Assembly: GCF_024213195.1 (NCBI RefSeq)
Contig: NZ_JANAVF010000008.1
Span: 1-64,000, forward strand
Source: Streptomyces sp. TBY4
GTDB taxonomy: Bacteria > Actinomycetota > Actinomycetes > Streptomycetales > Streptomycetaceae
Direction: 5' to 3'
Length of the DNA: 64,000 bases
Shown here: in pieces, positions 18,701-26,511 of the stretch
Layout: the number at the start of each line of letters is the position of its first letter
Position numbering within the stretch: the first letter of the stretch is position 1
Program-made: the position numbers and the translations under genes
The notes under the pieces: generated by a model
What the model saw: the letters and a program-made list of their open reading frames with translations, nothing else
What the model was told of the DNA's origin: nothing
Database searches by the model: none

Positions 18701-20583
18701 CGACGGACGGCTTCCGTGACTCCTTCGCCCGCCGCGCCGCGTCCCTCGCCCGGGCCCGCGACACCTTCGGGCTCGCGTCCGCCATCGACGGCCTGCGCGC
18801 CGAACTCGCCACCGAGATCGCGCGGTTCGCGGACGGGCAGGCCGATCCCGATCCCGCACGCGCCGCCGAGTACCTCTTCGAGGAGCTGGCCTCCGGCCCC
18901 ACCGGATTCGCGGTGTCCGCCTCGGCCCGTACCCTCCTCGACAAGTTCCGGCGCAGCGTCGGCACGTCCGCCTACGACGAGGACCTCGCCGCCCTCCCGG
19001 ACCTGCGCGTACGCCGGCACCTCGTCGAGGGATGGCTCACTTCCTACGCGGCAGCCTGCGGAGAGGACATCGAAGCGGGCGACATCGCCGAGGCGGCCAC
19101 CGTCGAACTGTGCCGCGACCTTGAGCGCTACGACGCCACCGGAGCAACCACGGCCACCGTCACCGGCCTGCTCGGCGCCCACCCGAGGATCAGCGGACGC
19201 TCCCTGGCCCTGCGGCTGGACGAATTCCTCTCCCGCACCACGGACTTCACCGCTCACGCCGTCCCGGGCTTCCGCGCCTACCAGCAGCGGCGCAGCGCAC
19301 TCCTCGCATCCGAGCGCACGCGGCTGCGCATCGACACGTACCGGCCCCGGGCCATGTCCTCCTTCGTACGCAACCGTCTCGTCGACGAGGTCTACCTCCC
19401 CCTCATCGGCGACAACCTCGCCAGGCAGCTGGGCGCGACAGGGGACGCCAAGCGCACCGACAGCAGCGGCCTCCTGCTGCTCGTCTCACCACCCGGCTAC
19501 GGCAAGACCACGCTGATGGAGTACGTAGCCGAACGCCTCGGGCTGCTCCTGGTCAAGGTGGACGGGCCGGCCCTCGGCCACCACACCACCTCGCTGGACC
19601 CGGCCGAGGCCCCGGACACGGCGGCCCGCCGTGAACTGGAGAAGATTGCTTTCGCGCTCGCCGCCGGCAACAACGTCCTGCTCTACCTGGACGACATCCA
19701 GCACACCTCGCCCGAGCTCCTCCAGAAGTTCATCCCGCTGTGCGACGCGACCCGCACCCTGAACGGCAACGACCTGCGCGGCAAGCGCTTCGCCGTCTGC
19801 ATGGCCGGCAACCCCTACACCGAGTCCGGGCAGCGCTCCCGGATCCCCGACATGCTCGCCAACCGCGCCGATGTCTGGAACCTCGGCGACGTCCTGACCG
19901 GCAAGGAGGACGCCTTCGCCCTCAGCTTCATCGAGAACGCCCTGACCGCCAACCCGGGCCTCGCCCCGCTGGCCGCGCGCGACCGCGCCGATGTGGAGCT
20001 GCTCGTACGGATCGCCGACGGCGACCCCACCGCCCAGCGCGACCGGCTCTCCCATCCGTACGCCCCGGCCGAAGCGGACCGGATCCTCGCGGTGCTCCGC
20101 CACCTGCTCACCGCCCGGGAGGCGGTCCTCGCGGTCAATGAGGCGTACATCGCTTCCGCGGCCCAGAGCGAGGAGAGCCGCACGGAGCCGCCCTTCCAGC
20201 TCCAGGGCTCCTACCGCAACATGAACAAGATCGCGGCCCGGATCTCGCCGGCCATGAACGACGCCGAGCTGACGGCCGTGATCGACGACCACTACACGGC
20301 GGAGGCCCAGACCCTCACCACCGGAGCCGAGGCCAACCTCCTCAAGCTCGGCGTCCTACGCGGCACGCTCACCGAGGTCCAGGCGGCCCGCTGGGCCGAG
20401 ATCACCGCCCCGTACGTCCGTGCCCAGGCCCTCGGCGGCTCGGCCGATGACCCGCTGAGCCGTGCGGTGGCGGTCCTCGGGCTGCTCGCCGACCGGGTGG
20501 CCGCCGTGGAGCACGCCATCACCCGCTCCACCATCTCGCCCGCCCTGCACGCCTCTCGCGAGCAGGACGGCAACCGGCCGTGA
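15721..20583 (+). CDS. Giant AAA+ ATPase of the 'DNA repair ATPase' type
   Basis: A 1620-residue protein; the ATG at 15721 follows GAGGGAG. The first 430 or so residues are a beta-rich region with repeated strand pairs (FVSTVGGALTVKTVND, LVFNSVTNTVVRLDG), then a helical and coiled-coil region runs to about 960. The C-terminal third contains one AAA+ module: Walker A PPGYGKTT with Lys1262, Walker B LLYLDDIQH with Asp1324-Asp1325, then MAGNPYTESG and a sensor-like NRADVWNLGD. The AAA part resembles MoxR/midasin-like ATPases. Databases name the family DNA repair ATPase, but I know of no direct evidence for DNA repair. Lying behind a YqiJ/flotillin pair, it is more likely a membrane-recruited remodelling ATPase. 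Confidence 0.85.
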   Translation: MTTDAAMDAGTYEVLRDRLAAQAGELARRAEALNAARIAEFGSTELSLAGSGRLRTEGMPVVPRDIVAVGDLLLFGYGRSAGSGAERAVPEVFALYDRDLNPLPEDAAPGLLDDPAFVREFGALHRYFQGARLLQLRRVDGKLLAVFQTGEQAEDIRVLRWSLTPSGEARFLDARGERDHVFPRAHDVEWTQTTREDHILGRYPHVSLGGRLFVSTVGGALTVKTVNDTEADEGIHREPVHEPLQSLADADIVYATVGPLVLLRILPYKEETRRHLVFNSVTNTVVRLDGMGQSCRRLPEDQGIVFPGGYCLASGTVKTFETDTTDLEFERAVRSPNGEDVLYVFHARAQGRGLLLPYNLIRKEVATPIPGHGHAFFDDGTLVVLRAEGAEPARTHPVQIWRTPYVADTHPVATGDGPLGRIGNADLVRGIADCLSIARQATETGIASTGAVYETLVAACVRAADLHHWLGDAEAGDLRVPLEEVRSTAAQVLEEFETVRNLTRQAADALAETARRIAALVRRIRGESPAGAEEWIERITELRRAQGHLLTLSEMRYADTSGIEVLAGDLEGDIASAAQRAVAFLHREDAFTDHHAQAEQLTADAESITTVAGATPLAERLEELAFGLQTLVEVVAGLDIGDATVRTTILERIAEVLGSLNRARATLDTRRRELLDQEGRAEFAAEFALLGQAVTGALAAAGTPEQCEAQRARLLLQLENLESRFAEHDRFLAEIAEKRTEVHDAFSAREQTLQDARARRAEGLADSARRVLETVARRASVLESLDDISTYFASDTMVAKVSRTADELRRLGDSVRAEELEGRLLAARQEAGRALRDRTELFDDDGNTIRLGRHRFAVTRQAPELTLVPHQDGLALALTGTDYRRPVTDPEFTATRPHWDRLLPSESPEVYRAEYLAARLLAEQGPEALAAADLPMLVRQAAEAAYDEGYERGVHDHDATAILGTLLRLHESAGLLRYPPRERAAATLFWAHGATDGFRDSFARRAASLARARDTFGLASAIDGLRAELATEIARFADGQADPDPARAAEYLFEELASGPTGFAVSASARTLLDKFRRSVGTSAYDEDLAALPDLRVRRHLVEGWLTSYAAACGEDIEAGDIAEAATVELCRDLERYDATGATTATVTGLLGAHPRISGRSLALRLDEFLSRTTDFTAHAVPGFRAYQQRRSALLASERTRLRIDTYRPRAMSSFVRNRLVDEVYLPLIGDNLARQLGATGDAKRTDSSGLLLLVSPPGYGKTTLMEYVAERLGLLLVKVDGPALGHHTTSLDPAEAPDTAARRELEKIAFALAAGNNVLLYLDDIQHTSPELLQKFIPLCDATRTLNGNDLRGKRFAVCMAGNPYTESGQRSRIPDMLANRADVWNLGDVLTGKEDAFALSFIENALTANPGLAPLAARDRADVELLVRIADGDPTAQRDRLSHPYAPAEADRILAVLRHLLTAREAVLAVNEAYIASAAQSEESRTEPPFQLQGSYRNMNKIAARISPAMNDAELTAVIDDHYTAEAQTLTTGAEANLLKLGVLRGTLTEVQAARWAEITAPYVRAQALGGSADDPLSRAVAVLGLLADRVAAVEHAITRSTISPALHASREQDGNRP

Positions 20584-20611
20584 CCACCGTTCATAGAAGG
20601 AGGGGAAGACG

Positions 20612-20839
20612 ATGGCGAAGCCAGTGCATGCTGCGATCGGGGACACCTGGCTCAGGTGCCTGATTTGCCAGAGTGACGAGTTCCGCGAGAGGCAGGTCAA
20701 GCTCAACAGCTTCGGTCTGGAGCTACTGAAACTGGCCTGGGCCGACGAGTCGGCAACAGGACTCATCTGCTGGCAGTGCGGCTACGTCCACCTCTTCGTC
20801 AACCGCGACATCCGGCTGTCCCGTGTCCGGAGGAAATGA
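20612..20839 (+). CDS. Small zinc-ribbon protein
   Basis: A 75-residue protein with two Cys pairs, CLIC at residues 16-19 and CWQC near 53-56, spaced as in a zinc ribbon. The start follows GAAGGAGGGG. The first half reads AIGDTWLRCLICQSDEFRER; the centre LNSFGLELLKLAW could be a strand and helix. It lies 28 nt after the ATPase gene and so belongs to that operon, perhaps as an adaptor or metal-dependent partner. No specific family function is known. Confidence 0.72.
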   Translation: MAKPVHAAIGDTWLRCLICQSDEFRERQVKLNSFGLELLKLAWADESATGLICWQCGYVHLFVNRDIRLSRVRRK

Positions 20840-21201
20840 ACGAATCTGGCCAGCCGGGACTTGGGGGAGTGTTCGCTCAGCAGAGCCTCAGATCTGGATA
20901 ACGATCGGGTTACCTAACCTGGTGAAATGCGGCAAAACGGGCCGCTGGCTGATGTGCGTCACTAAAGATCCCGTAGAGACCGTGCTAGGAATACACAACT
21001 CCGCTTCGGCCCACCCCTCGCCGAAGACCGGAGTGCCGGCACGCACCGGCCGCACCACAGCACGACCACGACGTCTCCACGGTCCGACTCCGCGGACCGG
21101 ACGCCACGGGTCGCCGATCGGAACAACGGCGTTCGCCCAAAGCCCGCACTCACACCGTCGCACCGCACTGCGCCGGTCCTGCGACATCGAGGTTTCGCCT
21201 G
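20840..21201. other. Intergenic region without a gene
   Basis: I see no coding frame with a ribosome site or recognisable product. It probably contains the old promoter of the symporter remnant that follows. Confidence 0.5.
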
Positions 21202-21427
21202 ATGTCACTCGACTCATTCACCAGCTCCGTCGACGAAGCCGTCAGCGGATTCTTCGAGCCCATTGTTCATGCTCGCGGTCATCAACATCATCGGCCTGTA
21301 CCTGCTGGCCCCCGTGGTCAAGCGGGAGCTGAACAACTTCCTCGAGTTCGTCCGCCGGCGTGACGCCGGCCTCGAGACGGACTCGGACGAGGACGCAGAC
21401 CAGGAGCCGGTGAAGACCACCGTCTGA
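21202..21427 (+). pseudogene. Alanine/glycine:cation symporter remnant with internal deletion
   Basis: An ATG at 21202 opens MSLDSFTSSVDEAVSGFFEP, the usual N-terminus of AGCS family sodium:alanine symporters. Within a few codons (about 21256-21266) the protein frame shifts, and the next frame reads LFMLAVINIIGLYLLAPVV then KRELNNFLEFVRRRDAG and stops at 21427. That is the form of the last helix and tail of such carriers. About 430 residues are missing. The terminator hairpin of the old gene is still present just downstream. Confidence 0.55.
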
Positions 21428-21450
21428 CCGCCCCCGCGGCCCGGTTCCTT

Positions 21451-21499
21451 CGAGAGGGTTCGTACGCACCTTGCGCCTTGGTGCGTACGAACCCTCTCG
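21451..21499 (+). terminator. Strong hairpin terminator
   Basis: A perfect 20-bp inverted repeat (CGAGAGGGTTCGTACGCACC) with a 9-nt loop lies between the symporter remnant and nhaA. It should end transcription from the left. Confidence 0.85.
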
Positions 21500-21566
21500 C
21501 CCTTGTGTCACCACCCGGCGGGGCCCGCACCCCCGGCCCCGCCGACTCCCCGGAGGTACATCCGCC

Positions 21567-22883
21567 ATGACCGCCGTCCCGCCCCGGCGTCCGGCCTTCC
21601 TCGGACTTCTGCCCTGGCGCGAGCGCCGCGCCGTCGCCGAAGCCCTGCGCACCGAGACCGTCGGCGGCCTGGTCCTGCTGGTAGCGGCCGTGGTCGCCCT
21701 GCTGTGGGCCAACAGCCCCCGGAGCGGCACGTACGAGGCCCTGCGCGACGCCCATTTCGGCATACCCGTCCTGGGCCTGGACCTCTCCGTCGGCCACTGG
21801 ATCTCCGACGGCATCCTCACCGTCTTCTTCCTCGTAGCGGGCATCGAGCTCAAACGCGAGCTCGTCGTGGGTGAACTGCGGTCGCCGGCCACCGCCGCGC
21901 TGCCCGTCATCGCCGCCGTCTGCGGCATGGCCGTACCCGCCGCCCTCTACGCCCTCATTGCATCGGCGGGCGGCGGCAGCCTCGACGGCTGGGCCGTGCC
22001 CATGGCCACCGACATCGCCTTCGCCCTGGCCGTCCTCGCGGTCATCTCCACCCACCTGCCGGCCGCCCTGCGCGCCTTCCTCCTCACGCTCGCCGTCGTC
22101 GACGACGACCTCGGCGCCATCCTCATCATCGCGATCTTCTTCACCGCCGACCTGAACCTCGCCGCCCTCGGCGGCGCCTTCGCCGGCCTGGTCCTCTTCT
22201 ACGTCCTCCAGCGCCTGCGTGTACGCGGCTGGTGGTGGTATGTACCGCTCGGCCTGGCGATCTGGGCGCTGATGTACCACGGCGGCGTCCACGCCACCGT
22301 CGCCGGCGTCGCCATGGGCCTGATCCTGCGCACCACCCGGGACAAGGGTGAGGACGCCTCACCCGGCACCCGCACCTCACACCTCCTGCACCCCTTCTCC
22401 GCCGGGGTCGCGGTACCGCTGTTCGCCCTGTGCGCCGCAGGTGTGGGCATCTCCGGTGCGGCTCTCGCCGAGGTGTTCACCGGTCCCGAACCGCTCGGGG
22501 TCGTCGTGGGCCTGGTCCTCGGCAAGATCGTGGGAGTCTTCGCCGGCACCTACCTCGCCGCCCGCTTCACCCGGGCACGCCTGAACCCCGACCTGGCCTG
22601 GGCAGACGTCTTCGGACTGTCCGTCCTCGCCGGCATAGGCTTCACCGTCGCCCTGCTCATCGGCGAACTCGCCTTCCCCGGCGCCGAGGTCGCCGAGCGC
22701 GTCAAGGCCGCCGTACTCCTGTCCTCCCTGACCGCCACCGCCGTGGCCGCCGTCCTGCTCCGGCGTCGCAACAGCGTCTACCGTCGCCTCTACGAAGAGG
22801 AGACGATCGATGCGGATGCCGACGGCATCCCCGACATCTACCAGCGCACCCCGGCGACTTCGGGCACGTCGAACGTGAACTGA
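21567..22883 (+). CDS. nhaA: Na+/H+ antiporter NhaA
   Basis: A 438-residue, 12-helix antiporter. The ATG at 21567 follows GGAGG. It contains the NhaA features: LWANSPRSGTYEALRD after the first helix, FFLVAGIELKRELVVGEL, ATDIAFALAVLAVIS (Asp133-equivalent) and LAVVDDDLGAILIIA with the paired aspartates that carry Na+ and H+. It exports sodium in exchange for protons at the plasma membrane, protecting against salt and high pH. The C-terminus has an extra acidic tail (ETIDADADGIPDIYQR). The next gene is a small membrane protein 13 nt away, and further antiporters follow. Confidence 0.93.
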   Translation: MTAVPPRRPAFLGLLPWRERRAVAEALRTETVGGLVLLVAAVVALLWANSPRSGTYEALRDAHFGIPVLGLDLSVGHWISDGILTVFFLVAGIELKRELVVGELRSPATAALPVIAAVCGMAVPAALYALIASAGGGSLDGWAVPMATDIAFALAVLAVISTHLPAALRAFLLTLAVVDDDLGAILIIAIFFTADLNLAALGGAFAGLVLFYVLQRLRVRGWWWYVPLGLAIWALMYHGGVHATVAGVAMGLILRTTRDKGEDASPGTRTSHLLHPFSAGVAVPLFALCAAGVGISGAALAEVFTGPEPLGVVVGLVLGKIVGVFAGTYLAARFTRARLNPDLAWADVFGLSVLAGIGFTVALLIGELAFPGAEVAERVKAAVLLSSLTATAVAAVLLRRRNSVYRRLYEEETIDADADGIPDIYQRTPATSGTSNVN

Positions 22884-22896
22884 GGAGGTCACCACG

Positions 22897-23160
22897 ATGG
22901 CCACCACCGTGCTCGCCATAGCGATCGTCCTCGCGGCGCTGGTGATCAGGACGGCCGTCGCGGAGCTGCGCGTGCCGGGCAGCGGCCGCGGACAGTGGTC
23001 CTTCCTCTCCGACCGGCGAGCGTTGGCCACGGGAGCCGCCACGGCCGTGCTCCTCGGCTGGGTGGGGTGGGCGGCCTCCGGCCCGGCCGCCACCGCCTGG
23101 GCCGTGCTCGCCGGTCTCCTCACGGCAGCAGTCGTACCTCCGGACGGACGCGACGACTGA
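22897..23160 (+). CDS. Small two- or three-helix membrane protein
   Basis: An 87-residue protein starting MATTVLAIAIVLAALVIRT after GAGGAGG. It has a helix at each end (the second ATAVLLGWVGWAASGP) and a short polar centre. It is 13 nt after nhaA, so it is probably co-transcribed. It could be an accessory subunit of the antiporter, but no such family is known to me. Confidence 0.65.
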   Translation: MATTVLAIAIVLAALVIRTAVAELRVPGSGRGQWSFLSDRRALATGAATAVLLGWVGWAASGPAATAWAVLAGLLTAAVVPPDGRDD

Positions 23161-23362
23161 CGACGCCAGACCCAGGCAAGGTCAGCGGCCTCGGCCGTCC
23201 GGTGTTGCATCCCTGCTGACCGTCGGCAAGAAGCGGCACTGCGAACTGCCGTCAGGATCCCGCCAGAAACGCGTAAGGAATGTGTAAAGTGGCCGCCGGT
23301 GTGCCGGGAAGCCTGGTCGGCGAACAGGGGACAACTCTCTTCGCAGATCGGGGCTGGACGCC

Positions 23363-24634
23363 ATGGTGCTCGTCGCTGTCTTCGGTGTGGCACTGCTGAT
23401 CGTGGTGCTGCTCTCCGGGCTTGCCGCCCGCACGGTCCTCTCGACCTCCCTCCTCTTCCTCCTGGGCGGAGCACTCGTCAGCGACGGGTTCCTCGGGCTC
23501 ATCCACATCACGGCGGACAGTGGGATCGTCGCGGTCACCGCCGATCTGGCCCTCTTCTCCGTGCTGTTCACCGACGGCATGCACGTCACGTTCACGAAGC
23601 TGCGGCAGAACTGGAAGAACCCGGCCCGCGCGCTGGGCCTGGGGATGCCGCTGGCGATGGTCGGCATGGCCGTCATCACCCACTACCTCGTCGGGCTGGA
23701 CTGGACGACCTCGTTCCTGGTCGGCGCGGTGCTGGCTCCGACGGACCCGGTGTTCGCCTCGGCGATCGTGGGCCGCAAGGAGGTTCCCGCGAAGCTGCGT
23801 CAGCTGCTGAACGTGGAGAGCGGGATCAACGATGGGCTGGCCCTGCCGGTGGTCCTGATCCTCATCGCCGCCGCCGGACCGACCTCTGGCATGGCCGATG
23901 CCTCCGTCGCCACGATCGCGCTGGAACTCGGCCTGGGACTGGTCTTCGGCGTCGCGCTTCCGCTGGCGGTGGCGGCGCTGGTGCGGCTGCGGCTGCTGGG
24001 CGCGGAGCCGAAGCTCCAGCCGTTGCTTCCGCTGGCGACGGGGATCATCCTCTATGCGGCATGCCACCTGACCCACGCCAACCCCTACCTGGCGGCCTTC
24101 TCCGCCGGTGCGGTGCTGGCCGCCGTATCGCCCGAGGCGAAGGTGGTCTTCGCGCCGCTCGGCGAGGCGCTGGCGGAGCTGGCGAAGTTCGCTGCGCTGC
24201 TGGTGTTCGGCGCGCTGCTCACTCCGCAGCTGTTCGGCGGCCTGTCTGTGGGCGGCTACGTGGCGGTGGTCCTGGCCATCGTGCTGATTCGCCCGGCCTC
24301 GCTGTTGTTGTCCCTGATGGGCAGCCGGATCGAGCGGCGGGAGAAGCTGGTCGCCGCCTGGTTCGGTCCCAAAGGCTTCGCCTCCGTCGTGTACGGGCTG
24401 CTGGTCCTCCAGGCCGGTATCCCGCAGGGCGAGGCCGCCTACATCCTCATCGCTGTATGCATCGCCTTCTCGATCATCGCCCACAGCAGCACCGACGTCC
24501 CCATCGCCCGCCTCTTCCATGTGGACGACCTCGCCGGCATCCCGGCCCAAAGCCCCGTGACCGGCGTCCGTACGACCGATGTTCTCGCCCCGAGCAGTGC
24601 ACCCCACGAGGAGACGCGCCATGCCCGCCCGTGA
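23363..24634 (+). CDS. CPA1-type cation:proton antiporter
   Basis: A 423-residue membrane protein of the NhaP/CPA1 type. Visible motifs: LFTDGMHVTF in an early helix, GAVLAPTDPVFASAIVG (the discontinuous ion-binding helix) and LNVESGINDGLALPVVL, whose Asn-Asp pair is the cation site. FGPKGFASVVYGLLVL is the late conserved helix. It exchanges Na+ or K+ for protons. The start at 23363 has only a moderate ribosome site. Its 3' end overlaps the CBS gene by 14 nt, so the CBS protein is likely its cytosolic regulator. Confidence 0.88.
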   Translation: MVLVAVFGVALLIVVLLSGLAARTVLSTSLLFLLGGALVSDGFLGLIHITADSGIVAVTADLALFSVLFTDGMHVTFTKLRQNWKNPARALGLGMPLAMVGMAVITHYLVGLDWTTSFLVGAVLAPTDPVFASAIVGRKEVPAKLRQLLNVESGINDGLALPVVLILIAAAGPTSGMADASVATIALELGLGLVFGVALPLAVAALVRLRLLGAEPKLQPLLPLATGIILYAACHLTHANPYLAAFSAGAVLAAVSPEAKVVFAPLGEALAELAKFAALLVFGALLTPQLFGGLSVGGYVAVVLAIVLIRPASLLLSLMGSRIERREKLVAAWFGPKGFASVVYGLLVLQAGIPQGEAAYILIAVCIAFSIIAHSSTDVPIARLFHVDDLAGIPAQSPVTGVRTTDVLAPSSAPHEETRHARP

Positions 24635-25100
24635 TCTCGCCGAGCCCTACCCCCACGTGACGACCGACGACGACGCGATCGACGCGGTCCGCCTGCTGGC
24701 CGAAGGCAACCTGCCCGCGCTGCTGGTGCTGGACGCCGACGGTCACCCGTACGCGGTCGTGCCCGGATCCCAGCTGGTCCGGCAGCTGGTGCCCGAGTAC
24801 GTGATGGAGGATCCGCTGCTGGCGCCCGTCATCGACGAGCGGCACGCCGAGGCGATGGCCGAGGAGCTGGAGGGCAAGACGGTGGCAGAGTGGCTGCCCG
24901 CGCGTACCTTCAAGCCCCCCTACGTCGGCCCGGACGCGGGGACGATGGAAGTCGCGGCCGCCATGGCCCGGACCCACGTCCCGCTGGTCGCGGTCGTCGA
25001 ACACAGCGGCGACCAGAGCCGGCTCCTCGGGGTCGTCTCGGCCGCCGGCCTGATGCGCCACCTCCTCGCCGCGGTCGGCCGGGCGGGGGACGAGGCGTGA
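24621..25100 (+). CDS. Two-CBS-domain protein
   Basis: A 159-residue soluble protein with two CBS repeats, the first at about 1-70 (TTDDDAIDAVRLLAEGNLPALLVLD and VPGSQLVRQLVP) and the second at about 85-150 (MEVAAAMARTHVPLVAVVE and VVSAAGLMRHLL). CBS pairs bind adenine nucleotides and often gate transporters. The gene overlaps the CPA1 antiporter by 14 nt and the ArsB/NhaD-like transporter by 4 nt (GTGA), strong evidence that it serves one or both. Confidence 0.85.
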   Translation: MPARDLAEPYPHVTTDDDAIDAVRLLAEGNLPALLVLDADGHPYAVVPGSQLVRQLVPEYVMEDPLLAPVIDERHAEAMAEELEGKTVAEWLPARTFKPPYVGPDAGTMEVAAAMARTHVPLVAVVEHSGDQSRLLGVVSAAGLMRHLLAAVGRAGDEA

Positions 25101-26395
25101 GCGGTTGGCAGAGCTGGGCCGCGGTCGCCGTCTTCGCCGGCGCCTACATCCTGATCATCAGCGAGTGGGTGCACCGGGTCGCCGCCGCCCTGGGCGGCGC
25201 GGCGCTGATGCTGGCCATCGGCGCCACCGACGACACCGCCGCCTTCCACTCCGACGAGACCGGCATCGACTGGAACGTCATCTTCCTGCTCCTCGGCATG
25301 ATGATGATCGTCGGAGTGCTGAAGCGCACCGGCCTCTTCGAGTACCTGGCCATCTGGTCGGTCAAGAGAGCCAGGGCCCGCCCCTTCCGGGTGATGACCA
25401 TGCTCGTCGTCATCACCGGCGTTTCCTCCGCCCTGCTGGACAACGTCACCACCGTGTTGCTGGTCGCACCCGTCACCCTTCTGGTGTGCGACCGGCTGCG
25501 GCTGCCCGCCGCGCCCTTCCTGATCGCCGAGGTCTTCGCCTCGAACGTCGGCGGCACCGCCACCCTCGTCGGCGACCCGCCCAACATCATCATCGCCAGC
25601 CGCGCCGGCCTCACCTTCAACGACTTCCTCGTCCACCTCGCCCCCCTGTGCGCGGTCCTCATAGTCATCCTGGTCCTCCTGTGCCGCCTGATGTTCGCGA
25701 GCACCTTCGTCTACGACGAGAAGCGCGCCGCCGAGCTGATGGAACTGCGGGAGCGCGAAGCGATCCGGGACCCGCGCCTGCTCGCACAGGGTTTGGGCGT
25801 CCTCGTGCTCGTCGTCGCCGGGTTCGTCCTTCACCCGGTGCTGCACTACGAGCCGAGCGTCGTCGCCCTGCTCGGCGCCGGCCTGCTCGTCGCGATCTCC
25901 AAGGTCGAGACGGGCGAGGTGCTCGGCGAGGTGGAGTGGCCCACCCTCGCCTTCTTCGCCGGCCTGTTCGTCATGGTCGGCGCGCTCATCGAGACGGGGG
26001 TCATCGGTGAACTCGCCGGTTCCCTCGCGGACGCCATCGGCGGGGCCGAACTCGGCGGGACCATGCTGCTGCTGGGCGGCTCCGCCGTACTGTCCGGGAT
26101 CGTCGACAACATCCCGTACGTGGCCACCATGGCCCCCGTCACCGACCAACTGGTCACCGACATGGGTGGCGGCCCCGACCACGTCATGTGGTGGGCCCTC
26201 GCCCTCGGCGCCGACCTCGGCGGCAACGCCACCGCCATCGGCGCCTCCGCCAATGTCGTCGTCCTCGGCATCGCCGAACGTAACCGTACGCCGATCACCT
26301 TCTGGCAGTTCACCAAGTACGGCCTGATCGTCACCGCCGTCACCGTCGCCGTGGCCGCCGTATACCTGTGGCTGCGCTACTTCGCCCTGGCCTGA
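25097..26395 (+). CDS. ArsB/NhaD-like ion transporter (IT superfamily)
   Basis: A 432-residue protein with about 11 helices, GTG start overlapping the CBS stop. It shows the repeats of the ion transporter superfamily: DNVTTVLLVAPVT and SNVGGTATLVGDPPNII in the first half, and SGIVDNIPYVATMAPV and GADLGGNATAIGASANVVVLG in the second, the paired hairpins that form the substrate site. Similar proteins are arsenite effluxers, sodium:proton antiporters (NhaD) or citrate/anion carriers. With three antiporter-type genes here, Na+ or Li+ export is most likely; the substrate is inferred. Confidence 0.85.
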   Translation: MSGWQSWAAVAVFAGAYILIISEWVHRVAAALGGAALMLAIGATDDTAAFHSDETGIDWNVIFLLLGMMMIVGVLKRTGLFEYLAIWSVKRARARPFRVMTMLVVITGVSSALLDNVTTVLLVAPVTLLVCDRLRLPAAPFLIAEVFASNVGGTATLVGDPPNIIIASRAGLTFNDFLVHLAPLCAVLIVILVLLCRLMFASTFVYDEKRAAELMELREREAIRDPRLLAQGLGVLVLVVAGFVLHPVLHYEPSVVALLGAGLLVAISKVETGEVLGEVEWPTLAFFAGLFVMVGALIETGVIGELAGSLADAIGGAELGGTMLLLGGSAVLSGIVDNIPYVATMAPVTDQLVTDMGGGPDHVMWWALALGADLGGNATAIGASANVVVLGIAERNRTPITFWQFTKYGLIVTAVTVAVAAVYLWLRYFALA

Positions 26396-26467
26396 GCGCC
26401 CATCGGCGTCCCCGTGGAGGGCGCGGCGAGCGCCGTCCCTCTGGCCGACTGCGGGCGAGGAGGTTAG

Positions 26468-26497
26468 GTTAGTTTCTAACATTAGTTAGTCAATAAC
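26468..26497. promoter_or_regulatory. Paired operator repeats upstream of the monooxygenase/TetR operon
   Basis: GTTAG-TTT-CTAAC (26468-26480, perfect) and GTTAG-TCA-ATAAC (26485-26497, one mismatch) stand 17 bp apart in an AT-rich patch just before the start at 26512. They resemble operators of TetR family proteins; the TetR gene at the end of this operon is the likely ligand. Confidence 0.7.
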
Positions 26498-26511
26498 GTG
26501 AGGTGGTGGTC

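Noticed and set aside
24920..26482. 520-codon minus-strand frame over the CBS and transporter genes
   Set aside because: Antisense shadow of a real membrane protein, composed mainly of Asp/Gly/Glu/His.
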